A DNA stretch of 29,857 nt from contig DCVI01000186.1 of assembly GCA_002327315.1 (NCBI GenBank), forward strand, positions 1-29,857, given 5' to 3'. A program made the position numbers and the translations under genes. Positions 1 to 8,020 of the stretch are shown here, piece by piece. The notes under the pieces are model-generated. The model did not search any database and was not told the DNA's origin. It saw only the letters and a list, made by a program, of their open reading frames with translations. Origin of the DNA: Syntrophaceae bacterium UBA2192. GTDB lineage: Bacteria > Desulfobacterota > Syntrophia > Syntrophales > UBA2192. Every line of letters starts with the position of its first letter. The first letter of the stretch is position 1.

Positions 1-64
1 TATATTTTATTTACGGATAAGCTCTTAATCTTCCTCTCCCTATAAAAACACAGTCTCTTGATTT

Positions 65-160
65 CCCTCTCTCCTACGAGGGAGAGGTCCAGGGTGAGGG
101 GGTCCTTCGACAAGCTCAGGATGACATTTCCATCGTCATGGTGAGCCTGTCGAACCATCC
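65..160. repeat. Intergenic palindromic repeat cluster
   Basis: Two adjacent inverted-repeat units lie in non-coding sequence. The first (about 65-100) carries CTCTC and GAGAG arms around TACGAG and a CAGGGTGAGGGGG tail. The second pairs 101-125 with 135-160: the core TTCGACAAGCTCAGGATGAC is matched on the opposite strand by TTCGACAGGCTCACCATGAC, with a loop of about 9 nt. Elements of this type are dispersed intergenic palindromes in many bacterial genomes. No open reading frame is supported here. Copy number elsewhere cannot be seen from this window. Confidence 0.6.
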
Positions 161-215
161 CTTGCCGGGACGCCCCGCTGTGCGGAATAAGGCTTCAATG
201 CGCGTGCAATTGTTT

Positions 216-432
216 TCAAGCCGGAGTGACGAAACGGGACAGGCTGAAGGCCGGGGACGATATCGAACGGCTGAATCGTGGAGGGATCGGGTTTCCGGAG
301 AAAGCCTTCACAGCTTTCATGCAGGATCTGCGCAGGGAACCCGTGGCCGGATAACCTGATATGATAAGCACCTTGAGTTCCGCGTTTCGTGTTTTCAGGA
401 TGCTGAGCATGGTCCGCCCGGTCCAGACAAAA
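216..432 (-). pseudogene. Degraded receiver-domain fragment (frameshifted)
   Basis: Two overlapping minus-strand frames each contain part of the C-terminal half of a response-regulator receiver. One frame reads LKTRNAELKVLIISGY (about 350-400), the beta4 segment usual in hybrid-kinase receivers. The other resumes near 342 with ILHESCEGFLRKPDPS, the beta5/alpha5 segment holding the conserved Lys-Pro, with the usual Phe after KP missing. A shift near 343-350 joins them. There is no start codon context, no acidic pocket and no intact N-terminal half. I read it as the decayed tail of a longer hybrid kinase or regulator. It lies just beyond the terminator of the neighbouring receiver gene. Confidence 0.45.
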
Positions 433-456
433 ACAGGACACGCCGGCGTGTCCTGT
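429..456 (-). terminator. Terminator of the receiver-only gene
   Basis: Positions 433-456 form a perfect 24-nt palindrome (arms ACAGGACACGCC and its complement). On the minus strand it is followed by TTTTG. It begins 28 nt after the stop of the receiver gene, as expected of a Rho-independent terminator. Confidence 0.7.
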
Positions 457-483
457 CAGGAATTCAGATGTCTGCTTTACGGA

Positions 484-861
484 TTAACGATCCGGAGGGC
501 CGCACGCGCGGCGGATCGCCGCGGATAGTTCAGCGAAGTCGGAGCCTTTCATGACGTATCCGGTGGCACCGGCCGCCAGGACACTCTGCACCAGCGGACC
601 GCTGGAATACATGGACAGCATGATCACTTTGACCTTCGGGCTGTTATTGATCACATGCCGCATCGCTTCGATCCCGTTCATGCCCGGCATGCTGATATCC
701 ATGACCACGACGTCGGGGGAAACCTTGCGGGCCATCTCGATGGCCTCCCTGCCGTCGACGGCCTCGCCCACGACCTCCATGCCCGGTTCGGCATTGATCA
801 GCCCCCGCAGACCGTCCCGGAACATCTTGTGATCGTCAACGATCATGACTCTGGTATTCAT
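484..861 (-). CDS. Single-domain response regulator (receiver only, NarL type)
   Basis: This 125-residue protein is a complete CheY-like receiver and nothing else. The acidic pair is D9-D10, the phospho-acceptor is D55 in VVMDISMPGMNG, the switch Ser is in MLSMY and the conserved Lys is in VMKGSD. The sequence resembles NarL/FixJ receivers, but the protein stops right after alpha5, where a linker and LuxR helix-turn-helix would normally follow. A strong terminator lies just downstream, so it looks like a genuine stand-alone domain. The start at 861 was chosen over 921 because GGGAG lies just upstream. It is divergent from the large histidine kinase at 1404 and is probably that kinase's partner, as a phosphate sink or a protein-interaction output. 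Partnership is inferred from position. Confidence 0.88.
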   Translation of the reverse strand: MNTRVMIVDDHKMFRDGLRGLINAEPGMEVVGEAVDGREAIEMARKVSPDVVVMDISMPGMNGIEAMRHVINNSPKVKVIMLSMYSSGPLVQSVLAAGATGYVMKGSDFAELSAAIRRACGPPDR

Positions 862-1040
862 GCACTCCCTTTCAGAGGATTTTTGAACGCCTCCGCCCGG
901 TCCGGCTGCCATTTCATTCATAGTATTCGGATTAGCGCATCATGAGGCAGAAAGATATCGGGGAATCCCTTAATTCGAGTAAGAATTTTGCGTCGATCCT
1001 CTCATCCATCCCAAAACCGGGTCGACACCCGAATGATTTT

Positions 1041-1069
1041 ATTATACGTTGACGCTCAAGATATCTTAA
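1041..1069 (-). promoter_or_regulatory. Candidate sigma-70 promoter for the receiver gene
   Basis: On the minus strand, TTAAGA (1069-1064) and a perfect TATAAT (1046-1041) are separated by 17 nt. A 10-bp palindrome, AAGATATCTT (1058-1067), overlaps the -35 box and could be an operator. The leader to the start at 861 would be about 170 nt. Confidence 0.45.
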
Positions 1070-1186
1070 AATAGGAAAAGTCCTGCAGGCGCGATACCCG
1101 GTGGAAAACCGAAGAATGCAGCAGGATCGCGGTCTTGACGGATCCGATCGTCCAGGGGATCCCCTGAGCCGGATGTCGGCGAATAA

Positions 1187-1214
1187 TTGATTCCCCTGCT
1201 CAGCAGAATATTAT
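1187..1214 (+). promoter_or_regulatory. Candidate sigma-70 promoter for the histidine kinase
   Basis: TTGATT (1187-1192), a 16-nt spacer and TATTAT (1209-1214) lie about 190 nt before the kinase start. The 862-1403 interval holds no convincing gene. It is the shared control region of two divergent genes. Confidence 0.35.
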
Positions 1215-1403
1215 AAGTACTTCCGCAGATCTGCCGCAGCAGAGGATGTGATGTCCTCATGGATATCTTTATCCTTTGAACCCTTACAGGAATCTTTGAA
1301 CCGGGCGGGAAGGATTCGCGTCATGCAATGGGTCACGGGGGATTTGGCATGAGTGGATCCTGAACCGCATCATGAACAGCCCGTTTGAGGGAGTGACGGT
1401 CTT

Positions 1404-4400
1404 ATGCAACATCCGGCAGAAAGATCTGAGAAGAAAAGAATCCTGTCCGACCTGTTCAGCAGGCCCGAATCCCTGCCCGTTGTCCTGTTCATCCTGTTCT
1501 TTACCATCCTCTACGGGGCCGGCCCGGAACTTCGGTCCGCAAAATATGTTTTTGAGCCCCCCTGGCTGCTTTTTACCCTGAATACCGTTTTCGTTACAGG
1601 CCTGGGCCTTCTGGTCGCCTGGCTGTGTCTCAGGATTTTTCTGCGCGGCGGGTTTCTGAATATCCTCCTGCTGGGCTGCGGGATGCTCGCCTTCGGCTTG
1701 TCCTCCTTCGTTGCCGGGTGGCTGATCCGCCCCCCCCGCAGCCTGAACGACGCGGTGACGATCCACAACATTGGGGTTCTCTGCACGGCGGCTCTTTACT
1801 TCCTGAGCTCCCTGTTCACGGCATTTGGATTCTCGATGGAGATCGGGACTCGCAGGGGCATGATCGCTGCTGCCGCCTGCAGTGCCGTGTTGCTGTCGAG
1901 CGCTGCACTGACATCGGAGACGGTGCACCAGGTCCTTCCGCCCTTTTTTGTCATCGGGGAAGGCCCTACCGTCATCCGGCAGGTTGTCCTTTCCGTCTCC
2001 GTCACGCTTCTGATCACTTCCGCCCTGCTGTTGATGACCGTTTACGCAGAGAGGAAAACCGGATTTCTCCTTTATTCCATCAACGCACTGCTGCTGATCG
2101 GCGCAGGGATCGTCGGTGTTGCCATCGGGGCCCCCGGCAGCCCCTTCAACTGGTTGGGGCGCGCCTCGCAGTACCTGGGAAACGTCTACCTGGTCGGCGC
2201 CGCAATGAAGGCCCTCGGGGAAGCCAGGAGCAGGGGGACTACCGTCGAGAAGGCACTGGCCGCCTTCTTCAGAACGTCCGAAACACATTTCAAGGCCCTT
2301 GTCGAGCTGGCGGCCGACGCCATCGTCTCTATCGACCACAAGGGGAAGATCATCCTGATGAACCCGGCCGCGGAGGAAACGTTCGGGTATGGCCGCAATG
2401 AGGCCGCCGGCCAAAGCCTGGCGGAGCTGATTGTTCCCGAGCAGTCCCGGGAGCTCTTTCACGCATGCCTGTACGGTGAGCCCTGCCGCAACATCGGGAT
2501 GGATCTGAAGAGAAAGGACGGCACGATCCTGCCTGCCGAGTTGTCCTTTTCCCCGGAGATGCGCTCCGGGGCAGTGGCGACAAGAACCATCATCATCCGC
2601 GACGTCACCGAGCGCAGGCGGGCGGAGGCGGCCCTGCAGGAGAGCGAGGAACGCTACCGGGGTCTCTTCGAGAGCATGAGTGAAGGGTTCGCCCTTCATG
2701 AGCTGCTCTACGACGAAAGCGGCGAGCCCTGCGATTACCGCTTCCTGGACGTCAACCCGGCCTTCGAGAGGCTGACCGGGCTGAAGCGGCAGGACGTCGT
2801 GGGCAAAACGGTAGCCGAGGTCCTGCCCGGCACGGAGCCGTATTGGGTCAAGCGGTATGGCGAGGTCGCTCGCACCGGCACGCCTGCCCATTTCGAGAGC
2901 CACTCCTCGGTGCTGGGCAGGGACTACGAGGTTTTCGCCTACCGGCCCGCATCGGGACAGTTTGCGGTGATCTTCATGGACATCACCGAGCGCATCGAGG
3001 TCGAACAGGCCCTGCGCAGGAGTGAATCGCGGTATCGCTCGTACATCGAAGTCACAGGCCAGATGGGTTGGACGACCAATGCCGACGGCGAGGTTGTCGA
3101 GGACGTGCCCGCCCTGCGACAATTCACAGGCCAGAGCGTCGACGAGATGCGGGGTTGGGGCTGGTCGAAGGCGCTTCATCCCGACGACCTCGAGATCACC
3201 CTGGCCGTCTGGCGAAAAGCGGTTGAAGAAAAACAGGGCTACGACACGGAATACCGCCTGCGACGCCATGACGGCGTCTACCGGTATTTTCTGGCCCGCA
3301 GCGTGCCGGTCCTGCAGGATGACGGCAGCGTGCGGGAATGGGTGGGCACATGCATCGACATCACGGAGCGCCGCAAACAGGAAGAAGAGCTTCGCAAGCT
3401 CAACCGGACGCTCCGGGCGCTGAGCCGGAGCAACGAGGCCCTCATGCGCGCCGAAGAGGAGTCGGCCTTCCTGGAGGAGGTCTGCCGCATCGTCATTCAG
3501 GATTGCGGCTATGCCATGGTCTGGATCGGCTATGCCTCGGACGACGAGAACAAGACGGTGCGGCCCGTCGCCCATGCCGGTTTCGCCGAAGGGTACCTGG
3601 AGACGCTGAACCTGACCTGGGCCGACCGGGAACGGGGCAGGGGCCCCACCGGGACGGCAATCCGGACAGGGAAACCGATCCTGTGCGCCGACATGCTCAC
3701 CGATCCACGGTTCGAGCCCTGGCGCGACGAAGCCATCCGGCGAGGCTATGCCTCGTCCCTCGCCCTGCCCCTGCTGGACGGCGGGAGGGCCTTCGGCGCC
3801 GTCACCATTTATTCGAACCAGCCCGATCCCTTCTCCGCAGAGGAAATCGAGTTGCTGTCCGAGATGGCCGACGATCTGACTTACGGAATCGAATCGCTGC
3901 GTCTGCGCCTGCAGGGCCGGCAGACCCTGCAGGCCCTGCAGGCTAGCGAGGAGCGATTCCGGCAGCTGGCCGACTCCATGCCCCAGCTGGTCTGGACGGC
4001 AGAACCCGACGGCAGGGTGGACTACTTCAACAGCCGGCTCTCATTATTTACGACCTGTGGGCCATGGCGGCCCGCCGTTAACGACGAGGACCGAACACGG
4101 ACCGTCAAGGCGTGGAAGAGTGCAGTCCGGACCGGGTCGCCCTACGAGATCGAGCACCGCATGCAGATCGCCGGCGGCAGGTTTCGCTGGTTCCTGACGC
4201 GCGCCGTCCCCGTGACCGATGAGACAGGGCAAGTGAGGAAGTGGTACGGCACATCGACGGACGTGGATGACCGCAGGCGGGCGGAAGAGGAACGCGAGAT
4301 TGCCCGCATCGAGGCCATAACCGAGAAAAGTCGCATCGAAGCCCTCATGGAAGCACTCCCCGTCGGCGTCGCCATGGTGGACGAAACGGGCGGAAACGTC

Positions 4401-5504
4401 CGCTCCAACATCATGTATGAGCAAATCTGGGGCGAGCCGCGCCCCGAGGCGCGGTCGGTTGACGACTATGACAAGTACAAGGCATGGTGGATCGATTCGG
4501 GCAGGCAGCTCGAGCACGATGAATGGGCCTCGGCCCGGGCCGTGAAGAAAGGGGAAACCGTCACCGGCCAGATGCTGCAGATCGAGCGATTCGACGGCAC
4601 CACTGCCTTCGTCATGAACAGCGCCGTCCCGATCCATGACGTCGACGGAAAGATTGCCGGTGGCGCCGTGGCCATCCTGGACATCACCGAGCGCATCGAG
4701 ACCGAGCGGGCCCTGCAGAAGGTGAGGGATGAGTTGGAGGACAAGGTCCGGGAGCGGACGGCGGAGCTGATCTTGCTCTTGGAGGATCTCGAGAAGAGCC
4801 GGGATGACCTGCGCAAACTGGCCTCGGAGCTGGTCATGGCGGAAGAGAGGGAGCGCAAGAAGATTTCCGTGACCCTGCACGACGAGGTGGCCCAGACCCT
4901 TGCGGCAGCCAGGATGAGGATCGACCTGCTCAGGGGAAGGCCGGGCGACGACGATTCCCGGCGCGCGCTCGACGAGGCGCAGCAGCTTCTCGTGCAGGCC
5001 ATCCGGGAAACCCGATCGTTGATGACCGACATCAGCAATCCCGTGCTCTACGACATGGGACTGCAGGTGGCCGTGCAATCGCTGACGGAGGAGGTGAAAG
5101 CCAGAAACGGGATTTCCTTCTCGAGCTCGTTCACCGGTAGTCTCAAGACCCTGGGCCAGGACATGGAAGTGATGATCTTCCAGCTGGTGAAGGAGCTTGT
5201 ACAGAACATCGTCAAGCACAGCGGGGCCGGGACGGCGAGCATCCGGATCGTCGAGCAAAAGGACATCGTCAGGATGGTCGTCACGGATGACGGACAGGGA
5301 TTCGATGTCGGCAACGTCGGCGCGGTCGGATTGGATGGCGGTTTCGGACTCTTCAGTATCCGCGAGAGGGTGAAATCGTATGGAGGGAAAATCAAAATCG
5401 AATCCGAGCCGGGGAAGGGATCGGAAGTAACCGTCACACTGCCCAAGAAGGCAGCAGACATCACCAGATCGCGCAATACCCGAAAAGGGAAAGAAAGGGT
5501 GTGA
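1404..5504 (+). CDS. Membrane multi-PAS/GAF sensor histidine kinase (HisKA_3 type)
   Basis: This 1366-residue kinase begins with a hydrophobic MASE-like region of about 7-8 membrane helices (residues 20-275). It is followed by PAS domains near 290-400, 415-530, 540-660, 847-970 and 976-1100, with a GAF domain at about 680-830 between the third and fourth. Several PAS modules end in the PAC signature DITER. A coiled linker (about 1105-1150) leads to a HisKA_3 box, with the phospho-acceptor His at about 1159 in LHDEVAQTL. The HATPase_c domain has an N-box around ELVQNIVKHS, G1 in DDGQGF and G2 in GFGLFSIRERV. This architecture pairs with NarL/LuxR regulators, and one lies on each side. The fourth PAS is shortened around its HPDD-like position (VNDED). 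The ligand cannot be told from sequence. The ATG at 1404 follows GGGAG by a rather long gap. Confidence 0.92.
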   Translation: MQHPAERSEKKRILSDLFSRPESLPVVLFILFFTILYGAGPELRSAKYVFEPPWLLFTLNTVFVTGLGLLVAWLCLRIFLRGGFLNILLLGCGMLAFGLSSFVAGWLIRPPRSLNDAVTIHNIGVLCTAALYFLSSLFTAFGFSMEIGTRRGMIAAAACSAVLLSSAALTSETVHQVLPPFFVIGEGPTVIRQVVLSVSVTLLITSALLLMTVYAERKTGFLLYSINALLLIGAGIVGVAIGAPGSPFNWLGRASQYLGNVYLVGAAMKALGEARSRGTTVEKALAAFFRTSETHFKALVELAADAIVSIDHKGKIILMNPAAEETFGYGRNEAAGQSLAELIVPEQSRELFHACLYGEPCRNIGMDLKRKDGTILPAELSFSPEMRSGAVATRTIIIRDVTERRRAEAALQESEERYRGLFESMSEGFALHELLYDESGEPCDYRFLDVNPAFERLTGLKRQDVVGKTVAEVLPGTEPYWVKRYGEVARTGTPAHFESHSSVLGRDYEVFAYRPASGQFAVIFMDITERIEVEQALRRSESRYRSYIEVTGQMGWTTNADGEVVEDVPALRQFTGQSVDEMRGWGWSKALHPDDLEITLAVWRKAVEEKQGYDTEYRLRRHDGVYRYFLARSVPVLQDDGSVREWVGTCIDITERRKQEEELRKLNRTLRALSRSNEALMRAEEESAFLEEVCRIVIQDCGYAMVWIGYASDDENKTVRPVAHAGFAEGYLETLNLTWADRERGRGPTGTAIRTGKPILCADMLTDPRFEPWRDEAIRRGYASSLALPLLDGGRAFGAVTIYSNQPDPFSAEEIELLSEMADDLTYGIESLRLRLQGRQTLQALQASEERFRQLADSMPQLVWTAEPDGRVDYFNSRLSLFTTCGPWRPAVNDEDRTRTVKAWKSAVRTGSPYEIEHRMQIAGGRFRWFLTRAVPVTDETGQVRKWYGTSTDVDDRRRAEEEREIARIEAITEKSRIEALMEALPVGVAMVDETGGNVRSNIMYEQIWGEPRPEARSVDDYDKYKAWWIDSGRQLEHDEWASARAVKKGETVTGQMLQIERFDGTTAFVMNSAVPIHDVDGKIAGGAVAILDITERIETERALQKVRDELEDKVRERTAELILLLEDLEKSRDDLRKLASELVMAEERERKKISVTLHDEVAQTLAAARMRIDLLRGRPGDDDSRRALDEAQQLLVQAIRETRSLMTDISNPVLYDMGLQVAVQSLTEEVKARNGISFSSSFTGSLKTLGQDMEVMIFQLVKELVQNIVKHSGAGTASIRIVEQKDIVRMVVTDDGQGFDVGNVGAVGLDGGFGLFSIRERVKSYGGKIKIESEPGKGSEVTVTLPKKAADITRSRNTRKGKERV

Positions 5505-5588
5505 CAGCAGGCATCCGAACCCGACCGGACTGTCGCAGGCGGCAGTCCGATACGGCAAAAAACGAAAAGGCGGCACCGGCATGAAAGA

Positions 5589-5616
5589 AAAAGGCCCATG
5601 AAATGACGGGCCTTTT
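5589..5616. terminator. Bidirectional terminator between kinase and LuxR regulator
   Basis: AAAAGGCCC (5589-5597) pairs with GGGCCTTTT (5608-5616) across a 10-nt loop. A-rich and T-rich flanks make it usable from both strands, between convergent genes ending at 5504 and 5642. Confidence 0.8.
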
Positions 5617-5641
5617 GGTTCCCGTGGCCGTAGCTCCTTGC

Positions 5642-6298
5642 TTACCCCTCGATACTCACCAACCCCTCCCGGACGGCGTATTTCGTCAACTCGGCGATGC
5701 CTCGCATGTTGAGCTTCTCCATCATGTTCCGGCGGTGGGTCTCCACGGTCTTTACGCTCACGTTGAGGTGCGAGGCGATTTCCTTCGCCGCCATCCCCTC
5801 GGCCAGAAGCTGGAGGACCTCGCGCTCGCGCGGCGTGAGAACGGCGCCCGATCCGTGGGAAGGCCCGGGCGCCTTGTCGAGATACCCCTTGACCACCACT
5901 TCGGCGATCCTCGGACTGAGATACGTATTTCCCCCCGCCACATTACGGATGGCCGTGGCCAATTCCTCGAAGGCGCAATCTTTGAGCAGGTACCCTGACG
6001 CCCCTGCCTCGAGCATGCCCAGGACGTAGCGTCGGTCGGAGTGCATGGAAAGAGCGATGACCCGAACCCCGGGGGTTTCTTCCAGGATCTTCCGGGTGGC
6101 GTCAATCCCGTTCATGTCCGGCATGGACACGTCCATGATCACCACGTTGGGGTGGAGCTTCTGGACCAGCCGGACGGTCTTGCGGCCGTTTTCCGCCTCG
6201 GCGATCACCTCCATGCCGGCCTCTTTTTCGATCAGCGTCTTGAGTCCGTCCCGGATGATCTTGTGGTCATCCGCAAGCAAAACCCGGATGGTCGACAT
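5642..6298 (-). CDS. NarL/FixJ family response regulator with LuxR DNA-binding domain
   Basis: This 218-residue two-domain regulator has a receiver at about 1-120: acidic pair in LLADDHK, phospho-Asp in VVIMDVSMPDMNG, switch Ser in ALSMHSD, Lys in LLKDC. A LuxR helix-turn-helix follows at about 150-210 (LTPREREVLQLLAEG through VKTVETHRRNMMEKL). The start at 6298 was chosen because the receiver begins there and GGAG lies about 9 nt upstream. A frame that is open to 6385 adds only low-complexity sequence. It is convergent with the multi-PAS kinase, whose HisKA_3 type normally phosphorylates this family, so it is the likely transcriptional output. Target genes are not evident here. Confidence 0.92.
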   Translation of the reverse strand: MSTIRVLLADDHKIIRDGLKTLIEKEAGMEVIAEAENGRKTVRLVQKLHPNVVIMDVSMPDMNGIDATRKILEETPGVRVIALSMHSDRRYVLGMLEAGASGYLLKDCAFEELATAIRNVAGGNTYLSPRIAEVVVKGYLDKAPGPSHGSGAVLTPREREVLQLLAEGMAAKEIASHLNVSVKTVETHRRNMMEKLNMRGIAELTKYAVREGLVSIEG

Positions 6299-6774
6299 CT
6301 CTCTTCGCTCCTGCTTCTTTCTTTCCTGCATGGATCGGTGTGGTGGTTGCGCCCCGCCCAAGGGTCCGGAAGCCGGCACCTTCATCGAGGCCCGCTATCC
6401 GGGGATTCTTGCCTCTTTCCGGCATGGAAAGAAACGTTTGCTGCACAGGCAGGCCCGACATATTGATGAGGAGCGCAATACCTCTGCAACCCGGACAAAT
6501 GACCCGTGGTTTTATTATTTATACCATTGAAGGCCGGCGGGCGAAATGGGAAATAACCCGAGGGGCCTTCAGTTTAATCCTGATCCTTTCTCCTCCTTTT
6601 CCTGAGAGGCCCGTAAGGGATTTTCCCGCCACGAATCATGGATTCACAGATTGAATTATTGCTGCTGATTGGTGAAAATTGTCGCGCGCAAAGACTGCAG
6701 AATTCCCCATCTTCAAAACGACCGATCCATGCCCGAGCGGGTCATGGACGGAACGAATCGAAAAGGAGGGAGCC
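6299..6774. other. 476-nt intergenic region without a supported gene
   Basis: No frame here has both a ribosome-binding site and a recognisable product. The only structure I see is a long hairpin: TGAAGGCC (6528-6535) pairs with GGCCTTCA (6564-6571), and a CGGG/CCCG helix (6538-6541 with 6557-6560) is nested inside. The region presumably holds the promoters of the divergent genes at 6298 and 6775. Confidence 0.4.
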
Positions 6775-7014
6775 ATGAGAGACTTGCAGGGACAGATCAA
6801 CGAGTGGATCTCGCGCAACAGGCAAAACTTGATCCGCTGTCCTTACCAACCCGGAAATCTCCTCATCACGAAATGGAGCTGCCGCAGGAGGCGTCTCAAG
6901 GCACAGAAGGAAGACCTGGCGAATGTAATGAGCGGCGACGTGATGGATTACGTTCACAGGCAGGGGCTGTCCATCTGCCTGACCTGCGATGCGTTGAAGA
7001 AGGCCGCTGCGTAA
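6775..7014 (+). CDS. Small cysteine-containing protein of unknown function
   Basis: This 79-residue protein starts at an ATG with an excellent Shine-Dalgarno (AAAAGGAGGG, 4 nt away), which is why I chose it over longer upstream starts. It has four cysteines, in the order RCPYQPG, WSCRRR and then CLTC near the C-terminus. The spacing is compatible with a small zinc-binding fold. The basic stretch CRRRRLKAQK could contact nucleic acid. There is no signal peptide or membrane helix. I do not recognise the family. It stands alone between a regulator and a stress protein. Confidence 0.65.
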   Translation: MRDLQGQINEWISRNRQNLIRCPYQPGNLLITKWSCRRRRLKAQKEDLANVMSGDVMDYVHRQGLSICLTCDALKKAAA

Positions 7015-7312
7015 AACCGCTGCTTCATCCGTGGTCCCTGCGCCCGCAGGGCCCTGACGCACCCGTTCCCCTCTTCTCGGGCACATGCTGAAAAAAAGAA
7101 GGGCCGCCGGGGTTAGCCAATCCCCATGACGGCACCGAAGGAGGGGGACACAGAAGCTGTCTCATGTCTTGACCGGGATTTCCCCGGCCGCGGGCCGGGC
7201 CTCCCGGTTCCTGGAATCCTCACCGCAAGAATTCCCTTTCTGAAATTCGCTTCGACCGGGAGGCCTCCCATCGGGCTGCAGACGGGCCGGGCTGGTTGAG
7301 CGTCACGCAGGC
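7015..7312. other. 298-nt gap without a supported gene
   Basis: The gap between the convergent small-protein gene (ends 7014) and stress-protein gene (ends 7313) holds a short hairpin, CCCTGC (7036-7041) with GCAGGG (7046-7051). A GC-rich palindromic stretch lies near 7170-7200. Neither has a T-run. No coding signal is seen. Confidence 0.35.
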
Positions 7313-7756
7313 CTATCGAACAAGAAGCACCGGGCATTTGGCCTCTCGCATCACCCGTTCAGCCACGCTGCCGAGGAGGCTCTTCAGGATGCCCGTCCGG
7401 CCGTGAGAGGCGATGACGATGAGGTCGGCCTTTCGCTCCTGCTGCTCCTTGAGGATCTCCTCGTAGGGGGTTCCCGACTTGACGTCGAAGGCAACGTCGA
7501 TTTTCCTCGACTGCAGGATCTTGTTCGCCTCCTCCTGCATCTTGCGGGCGGCCTCCTTCTCGCTGTCGGACTGGACCTTCATCATCGTCTCGACGGGGAT
7601 GCAGTAGTCGATGGCGCACTGCTGAAGCTGGTCGACGACGTGCAGGAGATAGATCTTCGCGTTGTTCTGCGCCGCGATGTCCACGGCCTCCTTGATGGCC
7701 CTGTCGGAATACTCGGAAAAATCCGTGGGAACGAGAATCGCTTTCGGTGCAAACAT
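7313..7756 (-). CDS. Universal stress protein (UspA family)
   Basis: This 147-residue single-domain Usp protein starts with the usual first strand (KAILVPTDFSEYS). It ends with the ATP-binding signature SHGRTG, nine residues, GSVAERVMREAKCPVLLV, which marks the nucleotide-binding subclass. The start at 7756 follows a near-perfect AAAGGAGG. It is monocistronic and divergent from the crotonase gene. Members are induced by starvation and other stresses and act in the cytoplasm as dimers. The specific role here cannot be deduced. Confidence 0.94.
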   Translation of the reverse strand: MFAPKAILVPTDFSEYSDRAIKEAVDIAAQNNAKIYLLHVVDQLQQCAIDYCIPVETMMKVQSDSEKEAARKMQEEANKILQSRKIDVAFDVKSGTPYEEILKEQQERKADLIVIASHGRTGILKSLLGSVAERVMREAKCPVLLVR

Positions 7757-7799
7757 GATAAACCTCCTTTCCGGGTGTTGAAACTCTTCAATGGATTTC

Positions 7800-7828
7800 A
7801 TTATAGGTTGGGGAGGCCTATTTTCCCA
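7800..7828 (-). promoter_or_regulatory. Candidate promoter for the universal stress protein
   Basis: On the minus strand a perfect TATAAT (7805-7800) lies 17 nt after TGGGAA (7828-7823). Transcription would start close to 7793, giving a short leader to the ATG at 7756. The -35 match is weak. Confidence 0.4.
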
Positions 7829-8020
7829 TTGGCAGGAGCCTTAGCCATTCCTTCCAAATCCCTTAGGGCGGTCTCAGGGATCGGATGAGCCGGGGGCGTC
7901 GTTAAAAAAGTTGCGCTCCCCGAGCCGGGGTGAGGTAGAATTGACAGCGGCAAGGCCGCTGGCGCAAAGCACAGCCGCTGCCGATCGATGCGATCAATCC
8001 AAGAAGGGAAGGGGCTGCCG

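Noticed and set aside
1066..1260. 64-codon minus-strand frame in the kinase upstream region
   Set aside because: It has no ribosome site or similarity, and it overlaps the candidate divergent promoters.
1345..1360. TGGCAT as a sigma-54 -24 element before the kinase
   Set aside because: No TTGC or GC occurs at the required -12 spacing.
1284..3575. Long minus-strand open frame opposite the histidine kinase
   Set aside because: It is antisense to a gene with clear PAS and membrane segments. The translation is Pro/Asp/Gly-rich without domains, as expected for a GC-rich shadow frame.
4044..5582. Second long minus-strand frame opposite the kinase
   Set aside because: It covers the HisKA_3 and ATPase coding region on the other strand and shows no recognisable motif.
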